Assembly: GCA_017551705.1 (NCBI GenBank)
Contig: JAFZLA010000082.1
Coordinates: 1 to 64,000 of the forward strand
Origin: Treponema sp.
GTDB lineage: Bacteria > Spirochaetota > Spirochaetia > Treponematales > Treponemataceae
DNA length: 64,000 nt
Direction of reading: 5' to 3'
Shown: positions 24,397-33,615 of the stretch, in pieces
Layout of the letters: every line of letters begins with the position of its first letter
Numbering within the stretch: position 1 is the first letter of the stretch
Made by a program: the position numbers and the translations under genes
The notes under the pieces: model-generated
What the model was told of the DNA's origin: nothing
Databases searched by the model: none
What the model saw: the letters and a program-made list of their open reading frames with translations, nothing else

Positions 24397-25296
24397 GTGA
24401 AAATTACGTCTGTTTGCTTGAGTCCGACGATTCAGAGGACTGTGTCGTTCAAGACTTTCATTTTGAACAAGGTGAACCGTTCCGAAAAGTACGGGGTGTG
24501 GGCTTCGGGAAAGGCCGTCAACGCGGCGCGCGTTTTGAACCAGCTTGAGGCGGGGTCGGTGCGCGTGGTGTGTCCGCTTGGCGAAGAGAACCAAAAGCGC
24601 TTTACCGAATTTGCCGAAAAGGATTCACTCCTTTTGAGCCCTGTGACGATTCCCGGAAACACTCGCGAGTGTTGGACTGTCCTTGACAAGACGGCCAAGA
24701 CCACGACGGAACTTGTCGTAGGCGAGCCCGCAGTAGAAAAAATGCCCCAGAACAAAGTTGACGAATTGATGGACGCCGTGGGCGAAAGCTTGAGCGACAG
24801 CGACGCGCTTTTGCTTGCCGGAAGCCGCCCCGCCATTTGGCCCGACGACCTTTCTTGCAACATTTGCAAGACCGCTTGCGACGCGGGCAAAATCACTTTG
24901 GTTGACTTTTGGGGAGACGACCTAAAGCGCACGTTAAAGGCTTGCGAGCCTACAATCGTAAAAATAAACGAAGAAGAATTCTGCTCTACTTTTGGAGGAA
25001 AAGGTGGCGTGGCGGGCTTAAAGTCCGCCCTCACGACAGCCAGCAAAAAGCACAACACGGTATTCATCGTGACGCGCGGAGACAAGGCCACCTATGCCGC
25101 GCAAAAAGGAAAGGTCTTTGAGGCTGACACCGAAAAGAATCTTAAAATTGTGAACACCACCGCTTGCGGAGACGCGTTCGCGGCTGGGTTCTTGCACGAA
25201 TATTTAAAGAGCGGCGACATTCAAGCCGCGCTCAAAAAGGGAACATGGTGCGCCGCCCGCAACGCGGAAAACGAGTGCCCCGGCTCCCTCCAATAA
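24397..25296 (+). CDS. PfkB-family sugar kinase (1-phosphofructokinase/tagatose-6-phosphate kinase-like)
   Basis: The protein has 299 residues from a GTG. Features are the N-terminal strand ITSVCLSPTIQRTV, the substrate GKAVNAARVL motif (the family's GKGxNxA), VDFWGDDLKRTL, KINEEEF and the C-terminal signature NTTACGDAFAAGFL. The aspartate of CGDAF is the catalytic base, and Cys replaces the more common Gly/Ala just before it. The start is set by the promoter; no ATG lies upstream. The substrate is uncertain. It is followed after 24 bases by thrS. Confidence 0.88.
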   Translation: MKITSVCLSPTIQRTVSFKTFILNKVNRSEKYGVWASGKAVNAARVLNQLEAGSVRVVCPLGEENQKRFTEFAEKDSLLLSPVTIPGNTRECWTVLDKTAKTTTELVVGEPAVEKMPQNKVDELMDAVGESLSDSDALLLAGSRPAIWPDDLSCNICKTACDAGKITLVDFWGDDLKRTLKACEPTIVKINEEEFCSTFGGKGGVAGLKSALTTASKKHNTVFIVTRGDKATYAAQKGKVFEADTEKNLKIVNTTACGDAFAAGFLHEYLKSGDIQAALKKGTWCAARNAENECPGSLQ

Positions 25297-25320
25297 AATT
25301 AAATTTACAAGGTGAACTAT

Positions 25321-27072
25321 ATGGCAGTTGACGAACACTTGCAGACAATCCGCCACTCGTTGGCGCACGTTATGGCCGAGGCTATCTCGCATCTTTTTCC
25401 GGGAGCGGAATTTGCGATAGGCCCCGCGATTGAAAACGGCTTTTACTACGACATCGACTTTAAAGACAAGAAAATCACGGAAGAAGATTTCCCTGCCGTA
25501 GAAAAAGAGATGCGAAAAATTTTGGCGGGGAACTTTGACTTTGTACGCAAGGAGCTTGGCCGCGACGAGGCGCTCAAGCTTTTTGAGGGCCACCAGTACA
25601 AGACCGAGCTTATCAACGACCTTCCCGCCGACGCGACTATTTCAATCTACACCCAAGACGACTTTACCGATTTGTGCCGCGGCCCCCACGTGGCCAACAC
25701 AAAAGAGATAAACGCGCAAGCCTTCAAGCTTACAAAGCTTGCCGGAGCCTATTGGCGCGGCGACAGCGACCGCCCAATGCTTACTCGCGTTTACGCCGTC
25801 GCTTTTGAAAAGCCCAACGACCTTAAGGACTACCTCAAGATGTTGGAAGAGGCCGAAAAGCGCGACCACCGCCGCCTTGGCGTTGAGATGGACTTGTTCC
25901 ACCTTGACCCCGAAGACCCAGGCCAAATTTTCTGGCATCCCAACGGATGGACAATCTACACCGTCATGCAGGACTACATGCGCAAGATGGTTCGCCGCGA
26001 CGGCTACCAAGAGGTCAACACGCCCGCGATCATGCCGCGCAGCCTTTGGGAGCGCAGCGGCCACTGGGGCCACTACCAAAAAAATATGTTCATAACCGAA
26101 AGCGAAAAGCGCTTGTTCGCCATCAAGCCGATGAACTGCCCGGGCGCGCTTGAGATTTTCAAGAGCCGCCAGCGCAGTTACAAGGATTTGCCGTTGCGCC
26201 TTGCCGAGTTTGGTCACGACGTTCGCAACGAGCCAAGCGGAACTTTGCACGGAGTCATGCGCGTTCGCGGCTTTGTCCAGGACGACGCGCACATTCTTTG
26301 CGAAGAGTCGCAGATTGGAGCGGAGGTCGCCAAGTTCTGCAAATTGCTCAAGAACGTTTACCACGACTTTGGCTTTGACGAGCTGGTCGTTAAATTTTCT
26401 ACTATGCCCGACGACCACGTTGGCGACGAGGCCACTTGGCAGCGCGCCGAAAAAGCGCTTGCCGACGCTTGCCACGAGGCCGGATTGGATTACGAGATTC
26501 AGCCCAAGGAAGGAGCCTTTTACGGACCCAAGCTTGAGTTCAAGTTGTACGACACTCTTGGCCGCGAATGGCAGTGCGGAACGATTCAGGTTGACTACCA
26601 GCTTCCCAGCGCCGAACGCCTTGACGCGACATACATCGGAGCCGACAACCAAAAGCACCACCCGGTAATGTTGCACCGCGCCGTGCTTGGTTCTTTTGAG
26701 CGCTTCCTTGGAATCTTGATAGAAAACTACGCCGGAAACTTTCCTGCTTGGCTTGCCTTTGAGCAGGTCGCCGTCGTTCCGATTTCAAATTCGTTCGACG
26801 ATTACGCGCGCAAGGTCAACGAGGCTCTTTTGGCCGCCGACATTCGCAGCCAGGCCTATTTGTCGGAAGACAACATGAAGGCCAAAATCAAGATGATAAC
26901 AAAGGAACACAAGACTCCTTACATTTTGGTCGTTGGCGAGCGCGAGCAGGCCGAGGGAACGGTCGCAGTGCGCTTTAGGCAGTCGAGCGGCCTTGAGCAA
27001 AAGACGATGAAGCTTGAGGAATTTGTCAAGTACGTCCAAGAAAAAGTTGCGACGCACTTTAACGGCATTTAA
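25321..27072 (+). CDS. thrS: Threonyl-tRNA synthetase lacking the TGS domain
   Basis: The 583-residue enzyme charges tRNA-Thr in the cytoplasm. AAGGTG precedes the ATG at 25321. The protein begins at the editing domain ([14 protein letters not shown], with the HxxxH zinc/editing motif). It then has the class II core with [26 protein letters not shown] (zinc cysteine) and [15 protein letters not shown]. The C-terminal anticodon-binding domain ends near EKVATHF. The usual N-terminal TGS domain of about 60 residues is absent, and the upstream gap leaves no room for it. No T-box leader is visible. A terminator follows. Confidence 0.96.
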   Translation: MAVDEHLQTIRHSLAHVMAEAISHLFPGAEFAIGPAIENGFYYDIDFKDKKITEEDFPAVEKEMRKILAGNFDFVRKELGRDEALKLFEGHQYKTELINDLPADATISIYTQDDFTDLCRGPHVANTKEINAQAFKLTKLAGAYWRGDSDRPMLTRVYAVAFEKPNDLKDYLKMLEEAEKRDHRRLGVEMDLFHLDPEDPGQIFWHPNGWTIYTVMQDYMRKMVRRDGYQEVNTPAIMPRSLWERSGHWGHYQKNMFITESEKRLFAIKPMNCPGALEIFKSRQRSYKDLPLRLAEFGHDVRNEPSGTLHGVMRVRGFVQDDAHILCEESQIGAEVAKFCKLLKNVYHDFGFDELVVKFSTMPDDHVGDEATWQRAEKALADACHEAGLDYEIQPKEGAFYGPKLEFKLYDTLGREWQCGTIQVDYQLPSAERLDATYIGADNQKHHPVMLHRAVLGSFERFLGILIENYAGNFPAWLAFEQVAVVPISNSFDDYARKVNEALLAADIRSQAYLSEDNMKAKIKMITKEHKTPYILVVGEREQAEGTVAVRFRQSSGLEQKTMKLEEFVKYVQEKVATHFNGI

Positions 27073-27087
27073 CTTTTTGCAAGACCA

Positions 27088-27127
27088 AAAACGCGCGGCG
27101 GGCTGATTGCTTGCCGCGTTTTTTTTT
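27088..27127. terminator. Terminator between convergent genes
   Basis: A GC-rich hairpin (AAAACGCG at 27088-27095 with CGCGTTTT at 27115-27122, or CGGC/GCCG inside) ends in a run of about ten T bases. It serves thrS. The A-run at 27087-27091 may help the opposite strand. Confidence 0.8.
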
Positions 27128-27128
27128 G

Positions 27129-27905
27129 TTAGAAAATTAGTTTTGCGCCAAGCGCGATGATGCTGGCGTCGAGGCCGCGGCCCGTTGTGAGCGAGCCGAT
27201 CGGAAGGTAGTATCGCAGCTCAAAGCCCGCGGCGATTCTTGGCGTAAAGTTCCATTCCCAGCCGCCAAGAAATTCCAAGTACAAAAAGCGGGCGTTGCCC
27301 CAAAACCATTTTTGAATCTCGGACTTGTCGCCGCCCGCGCTTCCGCTGGCTCCGGAATCACCTTCGCTTACTCCGTTTGCCAGAAGCGCCGCGCGCGCCA
27401 AAATTCCTAGTCCCATTCCCGCCTCGGCTTGAAATTTTGAAAATCTAAAGGTGGCCACCGCGGGAAGGTCAAGCATAAAGTTTAGCGCAAGGACCGTTCG
27501 GTTTTCGACCTCGGCGGGCAGCGCGTTTTTTCCGTCCCACAAGTAGTAGCCGGTCCAAAAGGCCAGGCGCGGCTGGAAGGACAAAAAGGCTTTGTTGGGC
27601 CAAATCGCTCCAAAGGCTAGGCTAAAGGCGGCGGGGCTGGGAGCGGACTTTAATTTGCTTTCTGTGTTGAGCGTGATGTTGACTCCGATGGTGGCGAACG
27701 GCGAAACTTGCGACCAAAATTCTTTGGCAGTTGTTGGCGGAACGAATGAGCCGCCAAAAGCGTTGTACCATTTTTTTTGGTCGCCGACAGCCGCGCCTTC
27801 TTGGGCTTGCGAGCCGTCTGGAGTGGCCGCGTCTTGGGCTTGCGCGCAAATTGTGGCGATGCTAAAAAGGCCCGCGCAAATGGCGGCAAAAATTATTTTT
27901 TTCAT
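27129..27905 (-). CDS. Putative outer-membrane beta-barrel protein
   Basis: The protein has 258 residues with a signal peptide (IIFAAICAGLFSIATICAQA). After a short Ala/Gln-rich linker, the mature part alternates hydrophobic and polar residues in strand-like blocks (FATIGVNITLNTE, AFLSFQPRLAFWTGYYLW, FQAEAGMGLGILARA, IAAGFELRYYLPIG). It ends with phenylalanine (GAKLIF), as outer-membrane barrels do. The family is not recognised. Its start overlaps the end of the upstream lipoprotein gene by four bases, so they form an operon with rnhA. Confidence 0.8.
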   Translation of the reverse strand: MKKIIFAAICAGLFSIATICAQAQDAATPDGSQAQEGAAVGDQKKWYNAFGGSFVPPTTAKEFWSQVSPFATIGVNITLNTESKLKSAPSPAAFSLAFGAIWPNKAFLSFQPRLAFWTGYYLWDGKNALPAEVENRTVLALNFMLDLPAVATFRFSKFQAEAGMGLGILARAALLANGVSEGDSGASGSAGGDKSEIQKWFWGNARFLYLEFLGGWEWNFTPRIAAGFELRYYLPIGSLTTGRGLDASIIALGAKLIF

Positions 27906-29125
27906 TCAGCGTCCTTGTATAAAATCTTTTTTAGTTGAACCGACAAAAAGCCCGCGCGGCCTGTTTTGTAAAAGTCCGTTTGTTCCCACGCGGCAAATAG
28001 CGTCGTTCCCGAAATTCCAAAGTCTGTGTACTTGTAGCCTTCCGGAAGTTTTGGCAAGCGCAGCGCCAGATTTTTTGAGTTGTTCAAAATTTTGTTCGCG
28101 TACAAGGCGCCGTTTAAGTACAAGGTTCCGTCTTCAAAGAGAGCGGCTATCCACGTTCCGCTAATTTGAACCACGGCCCGCGCGATGCTGGTCGGGTCTT
28201 TTATTTTGGAATGGATGAACTGCCTTGCGGTGGCTCCGCCGGCGTCCTTGCATTCGGCGTAAAAGTCAAAGTCGGCAGGAAGGCTTTTTAGCAAAGACTG
28301 AACGCGCTTGGGAGAGGCCGAAAAATCTTTGGGGCTTCGCACGCGGCGGAATTCGTCTTCGGAAGATTTTTGTATCGCGATTAAATTTTTTTCGGGCGAG
28401 ATAGAAAGAAGCGCGGTCTCCGGCCGGAATTTTAAGTAAGAAAAATTGGTCTCTGTCTCTGTGTAATTTTTAATCGAGCAAAACCATTCCGTTCCGTTCC
28501 AGCAAAAGTCGTTCACTTCGGAGTTTGTAGGGAGCGACAAATTTTCGTAAGTGAGTATCGGAAAGTAAACGCCGGAGTCCGCTGTGAACTGTATCAAGAA
28601 GGGGCGGAAGGGCTGGCGCGAAGAAATTTTTTCGTTAAAGTAGCTGTTTCGGTAAACTGAATAAATCGGCTGGCCGTTCATGAACACCAATTTGTCGGCG
28701 GTGCGCTCGGCAAAAAATTGCGGGTCCTTAAAAACTTTTACGCCGCTTTGCGCCATCACGATTATGCCAAGCCGGTTTGTGAGCGCGTAGATTTTTGGCT
28801 CGCCGCCCGCGCTTACGTCAAGCGGCGTTTTTTCGTTGGTCTGGCCCATGCAAGAAATGCGCAGGGCTTCAGTCCAAGGCTTTTGCAAGGCGGCCGGCGC
28901 TTTTTGCGGAAGTTCCACCGGCGAATATCCGTCCTTGTTCAGAGCGAACCATTTGTGGCCCGCGGATTTTTTTTCTATTGAAATTGTTTGGATTGGCTCG
29001 GCGCTTTTTGAACCGTTCCCGCAAGAAAGAATTGTTCCCGCAAGAAGCGCGAAAAAAATGGCGCGCGTCGCCGCATGAGAAATTTTTGTTGCCGCGAAAG
29101 ATTTATCTGTGCTTTTCAATTTCAA
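27902..29125 (-). CDS. Lipoprotein of unknown function
   Basis: The protein has 407 residues. The signal peptide ends in the lipobox TILSC after an unusually long charged N-terminus (about 20 residues). No domain is recognised. Short strand-rich repeats (EPKIYALTNRLGIIVMAQ, WIAALFEDGTLYLNGALYA, GISGTTLFAAWEQ) suggest a propeller-like fold. Its start lies inside the end of rnhA (23-base overlap), and its stop overlaps the barrel gene. The lipoprotein and barrel may work together at the envelope. Confidence 0.78.
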   Translation of the reverse strand: MKLKSTDKSFAATKISHAATRAIFFALLAGTILSCGNGSKSAEPIQTISIEKKSAGHKWFALNKDGYSPVELPQKAPAALQKPWTEALRISCMGQTNEKTPLDVSAGGEPKIYALTNRLGIIVMAQSGVKVFKDPQFFAERTADKLVFMNGQPIYSVYRNSYFNEKISSRQPFRPFLIQFTADSGVYFPILTYENLSLPTNSEVNDFCWNGTEWFCSIKNYTETETNFSYLKFRPETALLSISPEKNLIAIQKSSEDEFRRVRSPKDFSASPKRVQSLLKSLPADFDFYAECKDAGGATARQFIHSKIKDPTSIARAVVQISGTWIAALFEDGTLYLNGALYANKILNNSKNLALRLPKLPEGYKYTDFGISGTTLFAAWEQTDFYKTGRAGFLSVQLKKILYKDAE

Positions 29126-29549
29126 TTCCGCAGAGAGAGTCGCAAATTTCGTTGTACTTGATTCCGGCGTGGCCTTTGACCCAGCTCCATTTTAAATTGG
29201 GGAAGGAGGCGGCGAGCGCGTCAAGCTCTTTCCACAAGTCTTGGTTTTTGACAGGCTCTTTGGCCGCGTTTTTCCAGCCCTTTACCTTCCAAGATTTTAT
29301 CCAGCTTGTGATTCCGTTCTTTACGTATTGGCTGTCGCTAAAGACGCTGATGTCGTCCGACGCGCTGTGGTTGTCTTTGCAAAATTTTAGCGCTTGGATG
29401 GCGGCGGTTAGTTCCATGCGGTTGTTGGTGGTTTCATGCTCGCCGCCCGAAAGTTTTGTTTCGCTTCCGTTTGCGAGTATCACGCAGCCCCAGCCGCCCG
29501 GTCCCGGGTTCCCAGAGCATCCGCCGTCAGTGTAAATTACGATTTCCAT
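29103..29549 (-). CDS. rnhA: Ribonuclease HI
   Basis: The 148-residue enzyme cleaves RNA in RNA-DNA hybrids. Catalytic residues are D8 in YTDGGCSGNPGPGGWG, E46 in NNRMELTAA, D72 in FSDSQYV and D137 in NEICDSL, with H127 in VKGHAG. The usual ADELA helix is replaced by CDSLC, but the aspartate is retained. The length is normal for bacterial RNase HI. It is the first gene of a three-gene minus-strand run. Confidence 0.96.
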   Translation of the reverse strand: MEIVIYTDGGCSGNPGPGGWGCVILANGSETKLSGGEHETTNNRMELTAAIQALKFCKDNHSASDDISVFSDSQYVKNGITSWIKSWKVKGWKNAAKEPVKNQDLWKELDALAASFPNLKWSWVKGHAGIKYNEICDSLCGIEIEKHR

Positions 29550-29642
29550 TTTTCCCCACTTGCTTTCTATTGTAACACAGTTTGATAAAAAAAGATAGGG
29601 GTAGCTCTATAAAAAAATATTGAATTATGCTATTATTAAAGC

Positions 29643-32612
29643 ATGAACCAAGTCGAACAACAAAAAGCGGCAAAAGATTTTTCAGCGTTTTGGAAAGATA
29701 AGGGCGACGAAAAGCAAGAGTCCCAAAGGTTTTGGATAGGCCTTTTGGGAGACGTTTTCGGCGTTACAAGCCCGGCAAAATACATTGAATTTGAAAAACG
29801 CGTTCAGCTGACGCATACAAGCTACATAGACGCTTACATTGCTGACACAAAAGTTTTGATTGAGCAAAAGGGAATAAAAATCGATTTACATAAAGCTTAC
29901 GAGCAGAGCGATGGAACGGTTTTGACGCCATTTGAGCAAGCCAAAAGATACGCCGACGAATTGCCGAACTCGATTCGGCCAAGATGGATTGTAGTTTGCA
30001 ACTTTGCCGAATTTTTAGTTTACGATTTGGAAAATCCCCAAAGCCAGCCGGAGCAAATTTTCTTAAAGGATTTGCCAAAAGAATTTTACCGCTTGCAGTT
30101 CCTTGTTGACCAAAAGAACGAGAACATTCGCCGCGAGGAAGAAATTTCCTTAAAGGCTGGCGAACTTGTGGGGAAACTCTACGACGCTCTTGTCAAAGAA
30201 TACATTCCTCCGGCTGGAACGGATTCCTTATCCACAATGCAGTTAAGGTCTTTGAACATTCTTTGCGTTCGCATTGTGTTCTGTCTTTACGCCGAGGACG
30301 CAGGGCTTTTTGAAACAAAGACCGCTTTTGAGGATTACATAAAGTCTTTCGCGCTTGAAAATCTTCGCGCGGGAATAATCTCTTTGTTCAAAGCCTTGGA
30401 CACTCAGTTAAAAGACCGTGACAAATATGACTTAAAGCTAAAGCCTTTTCCGTATGTGAACGGAGGCCTTTTCCGCGACGAGCAAATTGAAATTCCAAAT
30501 TTCACACAAGACATTGTTGACGTGATTGTGAATTATTGCGCGCCGTTTAATTGGAGCGACATAAGCCCTACGATTTTTGGAGCGGTTTTTGAAAGCACTT
30601 TGAACCCTGAAACGCGACGTAAGGGCGGAATGCATTACACTTCCATACAGAACATTCACAAAGTGATTGATCCGCTTTTTATGGATGACTTGAATGTCGA
30701 ATTTGATGAAATCTGTTCGATAAAATCCGCTAAGCAAAAGGCGGAAAAACTTTTTGCCTTTCAAGGAAAATTGGGCGGATTGAAATTTCTTGACCCGGCT
30801 TGCGGAAGCGGAAATTTTTTGACGGAAACTTATCTTTGCTTGCGTCGCTTGGAAAACAAGGCTATTTCGATTTTGAACAAGGGCGACAAGGCCTTTGGCT
30901 TTGACGAATTCATAAAAGTTAGCATAAACCAATTTTATGGAATAGAAATCAACGACTTTGCGGTGACTGTCGCCAAAACCGCGCTTTGGATTGCGGAAAG
31001 CCAGATGATTGCGGAGACAGAAGTGATACTTAGTCAAAACATTGACTTTTTGCCGCTTACCAACCACGCGAATATTGTGGAAGGAAACGCGCTTCGCATG
31101 GATTGGACAACTCTTTCGGAAACTGCCGAAACAGGCTTTTTGTTTGCGGAAAAGCTCAACGTGTATAAAATCGACAAGAATTCGGGCGATATTCCAGTGC
31201 ATGACAGCGCTTTGCAAAACGACACGTCGCTTTACGGCAGAAAGTTCAAAGAATTGAATGTAATAACAAAAGAGGTTGAGGAAAAAGAACTGCCTGAGGC
31301 AAAGAAAGAAAAGATTGTCTACGATTACATAATCGGAAATCCGCCGTTTGTAGGCGCGAGATGGATGGACAAGCGGCAAAAGGAAGACGTTCTCTTGACA
31401 TTTGGAAAAGATTGGCAAGGCGTGGGTGATTTGGATTATGTTTGCTCTTGGTATAAAAAGGCTTTGTCCGCAATCAAAGATCAAAAGACCCGCTGCGCGT
31501 TTGTTTCCACAAATTCAATCGTTCAAGGAAACGCAGTGGCAATATTGTGGAAACGGCTTTTCGCGGAGGGGCTCCATATCGATTTCGCTTGGCAAACATT
31601 CAAATGGTCAAACGAAACTGCGGACAAGGGGAATATGGCTGCGGTTCATTGTGTAATCATAGGCTTTTGCACTGAGGAAAATCGCAAGCAAAAAATTATT
31701 TTTCAGGCTGATGGGCAAAAAATCGTTGCTAGCAACATCAACGGCTATCTTTTGAACGCTCCGAATGTTTTTATAGAAAGCCGTAAAAATTCCATTTGCG
31801 ACGTTTCTCAAATGGTGTTCGGAAGTATGCCTAATGACGGCGGGAACCTTATAATTGAGAATGAAGAATATGATGATTTTATAAAGAATGAGCCTGCTTC
31901 TGTAAAATTCATTAGAAGCTTTCTTGGCGCCGAGGAATTCATTAACGGCAAGAAACGCTATTGCCTTTGGCTTTTGAACGCAAGCCCCGCCGAGTTGAGG
32001 AAAATGCCGCTTGTTTCCGAGCGTGTCGGAGCGGTCAAGAGGCTTCGTTTGTCCAGTAAAAGAGAGTCTACTAAGCGGTTGGCTGACACGCCTTGGCTTT
32101 TTGGCGAAATCCGTCAGCCGGAGACGGGAAATTATCTTTTGGTTCCACGTGTTTCATCTGAAAATCGCCGTTATATTCCAATTGGTTTTGTCGATTCCGA
32201 TGTGATTGCAAGCGATGCCGTTTTGCTTGTTCCAAACGCGAATTTATATGAATTTGGAATTATGACAAGCGCGGTTCACAATGCTTGGATGAGGGCAGTC
32301 GCTGGGCGATTAAAAAGCGATTATCGTTACTCGGCTTCCCTTGTTTACAATAATTTTCCGTGGCCTAATCCAACTGAGGAGCAAAAGGAAAAAATTGAGC
32401 GGACGGCTCAAGCGATTTTGGATGCGCGCGCAAATCACCCGGATTCTTTGCTTGCCGATTTGTACGACGAAACTTTTATGCCGCAAGACTTGCGAAAAAC
32501 TCACGAAGCCAACGACAAGGCTGTTATGGCCGCCTACGGATTCAAGTCAACTGTGTCAGAATCTGAAATCGTAGCGGAATTGTTCAAGCTGTATGAAAGC
32601 TTGGTGAAATGA
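29643..32612 (+). CDS. MmeI-like type IIG/IIL restriction-modification enzyme
   Basis: The 989-residue single-chain enzyme combines a nuclease and a methyltransferase. The N-terminal D...ExK nuclease core is around D63/E74/K76 (ADTKVLIEQKG). A helical spacer precedes the adenine methyltransferase, with motif I LDPACGSGNFL near 382-391 and motif IV GNPPFVGA near 565. The target-recognition domain follows (about 650-860), then a C-terminal domain. In the family one half-site strand is methylated and DNA is cut about 20 bases away. The recognition site cannot be predicted here. The -10-like TATTAT (29631-29636) ends six bases before the ATG. The AT-rich composition suggests acquisition. Confidence 0.92.
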   Translation: MNQVEQQKAAKDFSAFWKDKGDEKQESQRFWIGLLGDVFGVTSPAKYIEFEKRVQLTHTSYIDAYIADTKVLIEQKGIKIDLHKAYEQSDGTVLTPFEQAKRYADELPNSIRPRWIVVCNFAEFLVYDLENPQSQPEQIFLKDLPKEFYRLQFLVDQKNENIRREEEISLKAGELVGKLYDALVKEYIPPAGTDSLSTMQLRSLNILCVRIVFCLYAEDAGLFETKTAFEDYIKSFALENLRAGIISLFKALDTQLKDRDKYDLKLKPFPYVNGGLFRDEQIEIPNFTQDIVDVIVNYCAPFNWSDISPTIFGAVFESTLNPETRRKGGMHYTSIQNIHKVIDPLFMDDLNVEFDEICSIKSAKQKAEKLFAFQGKLGGLKFLDPACGSGNFLTETYLCLRRLENKAISILNKGDKAFGFDEFIKVSINQFYGIEINDFAVTVAKTALWIAESQMIAETEVILSQNIDFLPLTNHANIVEGNALRMDWTTLSETAETGFLFAEKLNVYKIDKNSGDIPVHDSALQNDTSLYGRKFKELNVITKEVEEKELPEAKKEKIVYDYIIGNPPFVGARWMDKRQKEDVLLTFGKDWQGVGDLDYVCSWYKKALSAIKDQKTRCAFVSTNSIVQGNAVAILWKRLFAEGLHIDFAWQTFKWSNETADKGNMAAVHCVIIGFCTEENRKQKIIFQADGQKIVASNINGYLLNAPNVFIESRKNSICDVSQMVFGSMPNDGGNLIIENEEYDDFIKNEPASVKFIRSFLGAEEFINGKKRYCLWLLNASPAELRKMPLVSERVGAVKRLRLSSKRESTKRLADTPWLFGEIRQPETGNYLLVPRVSSENRRYIPIGFVDSDVIASDAVLLVPNANLYEFGIMTSAVHNAWMRAVAGRLKSDYRYSASLVYNNFPWPNPTEEQKEKIERTAQAILDARANHPDSLLADLYDETFMPQDLRKTHEANDKAVMAAYGFKSTVSESEIVAELFKLYESLVK

Positions 32613-32627
32613 ATAGTGGAAGAAAAT

Positions 32628-33575
32628 ATGTTGCAAAAGAAAACGATTTGTCCTGAATGTTATAGCGAGTATCCAAGAATTACGCCTTTTTTTGCGTCAG
32701 AGAACTGTTTGAAAAATCACAAGCAATATAAATGTCGAACTTGCGGTCGTTTGGTGTGCATTGATAAAAATACCGAGATTTCTTATTTCTCAAAATTTAA
32801 TTTTAAGGAGGCCGCTCGGTATTTGCTCCGTGGCGGCGAGGCTTTTTTTAAAGAAGAATGCGCCGTATTTGAGAAACGGGGTAACAACAACAGTTATTTC
32901 CAGATTCTTCCAGTTTATGGCAATCTTTCAAGCAAGAAGCCTGCTTGTTTTCTTCCAACAACATACAGACAGGCAGTGAAAAAACAGACTGGGCTTCTTT
33001 CTGAGGAAGAAGTGAAAAAATATATTCTTGAACAAAACGAAGAAAGAAGAGTTTGCGATTATTCTCAATTCCTTGAAGAAAATCTGAACGAACAAAATTT
33101 GGAATTTAAATTCACTCAATATGACATAGGAATAATTAAATGCTCCCTGAAAACAAAGTATGAAAGCTTTTGTCTGTATTTTTATGATGACGAAAATTCA
33201 GAAGTGGAAACATCAGATTTTGTTATGCTTGCAAAATGGTTTTATAAAATTTCGTCAGAAAAAGCAGATCCGTCGGATATATTTAAATTGTTTCCAATTG
33301 ATGGAGATGCGAGATGCATTAAAGCGGAGAATGGTTTTTTACGTGTCTATGAGTTTTACAGTCCTAGTGATGAAAATCTAAGGCTCTCATGTTTTTGCTC
33401 GTATAAGGTCATTTTTGATAATTATAAGTCAGCTTTAAAATCATTTTTGAAAAACGGTTATAACAGTAAAATGTGGGAAAGACTCTCTTTTGATCCAGAC
33501 GACGACGCTTATTACGATGGGGTTGAGGGCGCGCCGCTTGAAAAAATTTATGAATGCATTGAAAAAATAGAATAA
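32628..33575 (+). CDS. Zinc-ribbon protein of unknown function next to the R-M gene
   Basis: The protein has 315 residues from ATG 32628, with GGAAG upstream; a GTG at 32616 is possible. The first 50 residues hold CPEC...CRTCGRLVC, a likely zinc ribbon. The rest is acidic and Tyr/Phe-rich with no recognised domain; the segment ending SFDPDDDAYYDG is strongly acidic. It starts 15 bases after the restriction enzyme stop and shares its AT-rich composition. It may be a controller, accessory or anti-restriction factor, or simply a passenger. Confidence 0.72.
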   Translation: MLQKKTICPECYSEYPRITPFFASENCLKNHKQYKCRTCGRLVCIDKNTEISYFSKFNFKEAARYLLRGGEAFFKEECAVFEKRGNNNSYFQILPVYGNLSSKKPACFLPTTYRQAVKKQTGLLSEEEVKKYILEQNEERRVCDYSQFLEENLNEQNLEFKFTQYDIGIIKCSLKTKYESFCLYFYDDENSEVETSDFVMLAKWFYKISSEKADPSDIFKLFPIDGDARCIKAENGFLRVYEFYSPSDENLRLSCFCSYKVIFDNYKSALKSFLKNGYNSKMWERLSFDPDDDAYYDGVEGAPLEKIYECIEKIE

Positions 33576-33615
33576 GTTTATAATTGATAATCAATACTGT
33601 CCGTTTCTCACAAAA

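Noticed and set aside
25297-25320. T-box riboswitch before thrS
   Set aside because: Only 24 bases separate thrS from the upstream gene, far too few for a T-box.
25642-26676. Long antisense open frame (344 codons) opposite thrS
   Set aside because: It lies wholly within a strongly conserved synthetase gene. Its length follows from the GC-rich third positions, and it has no promoter or recognisable domain.
30438-31484. Long antisense open frame (348 codons) opposite the R-M gene
   Set aside because: It overlaps the conserved methyltransferase core, has no ribosome binding site and its translation is of low-quality composition.
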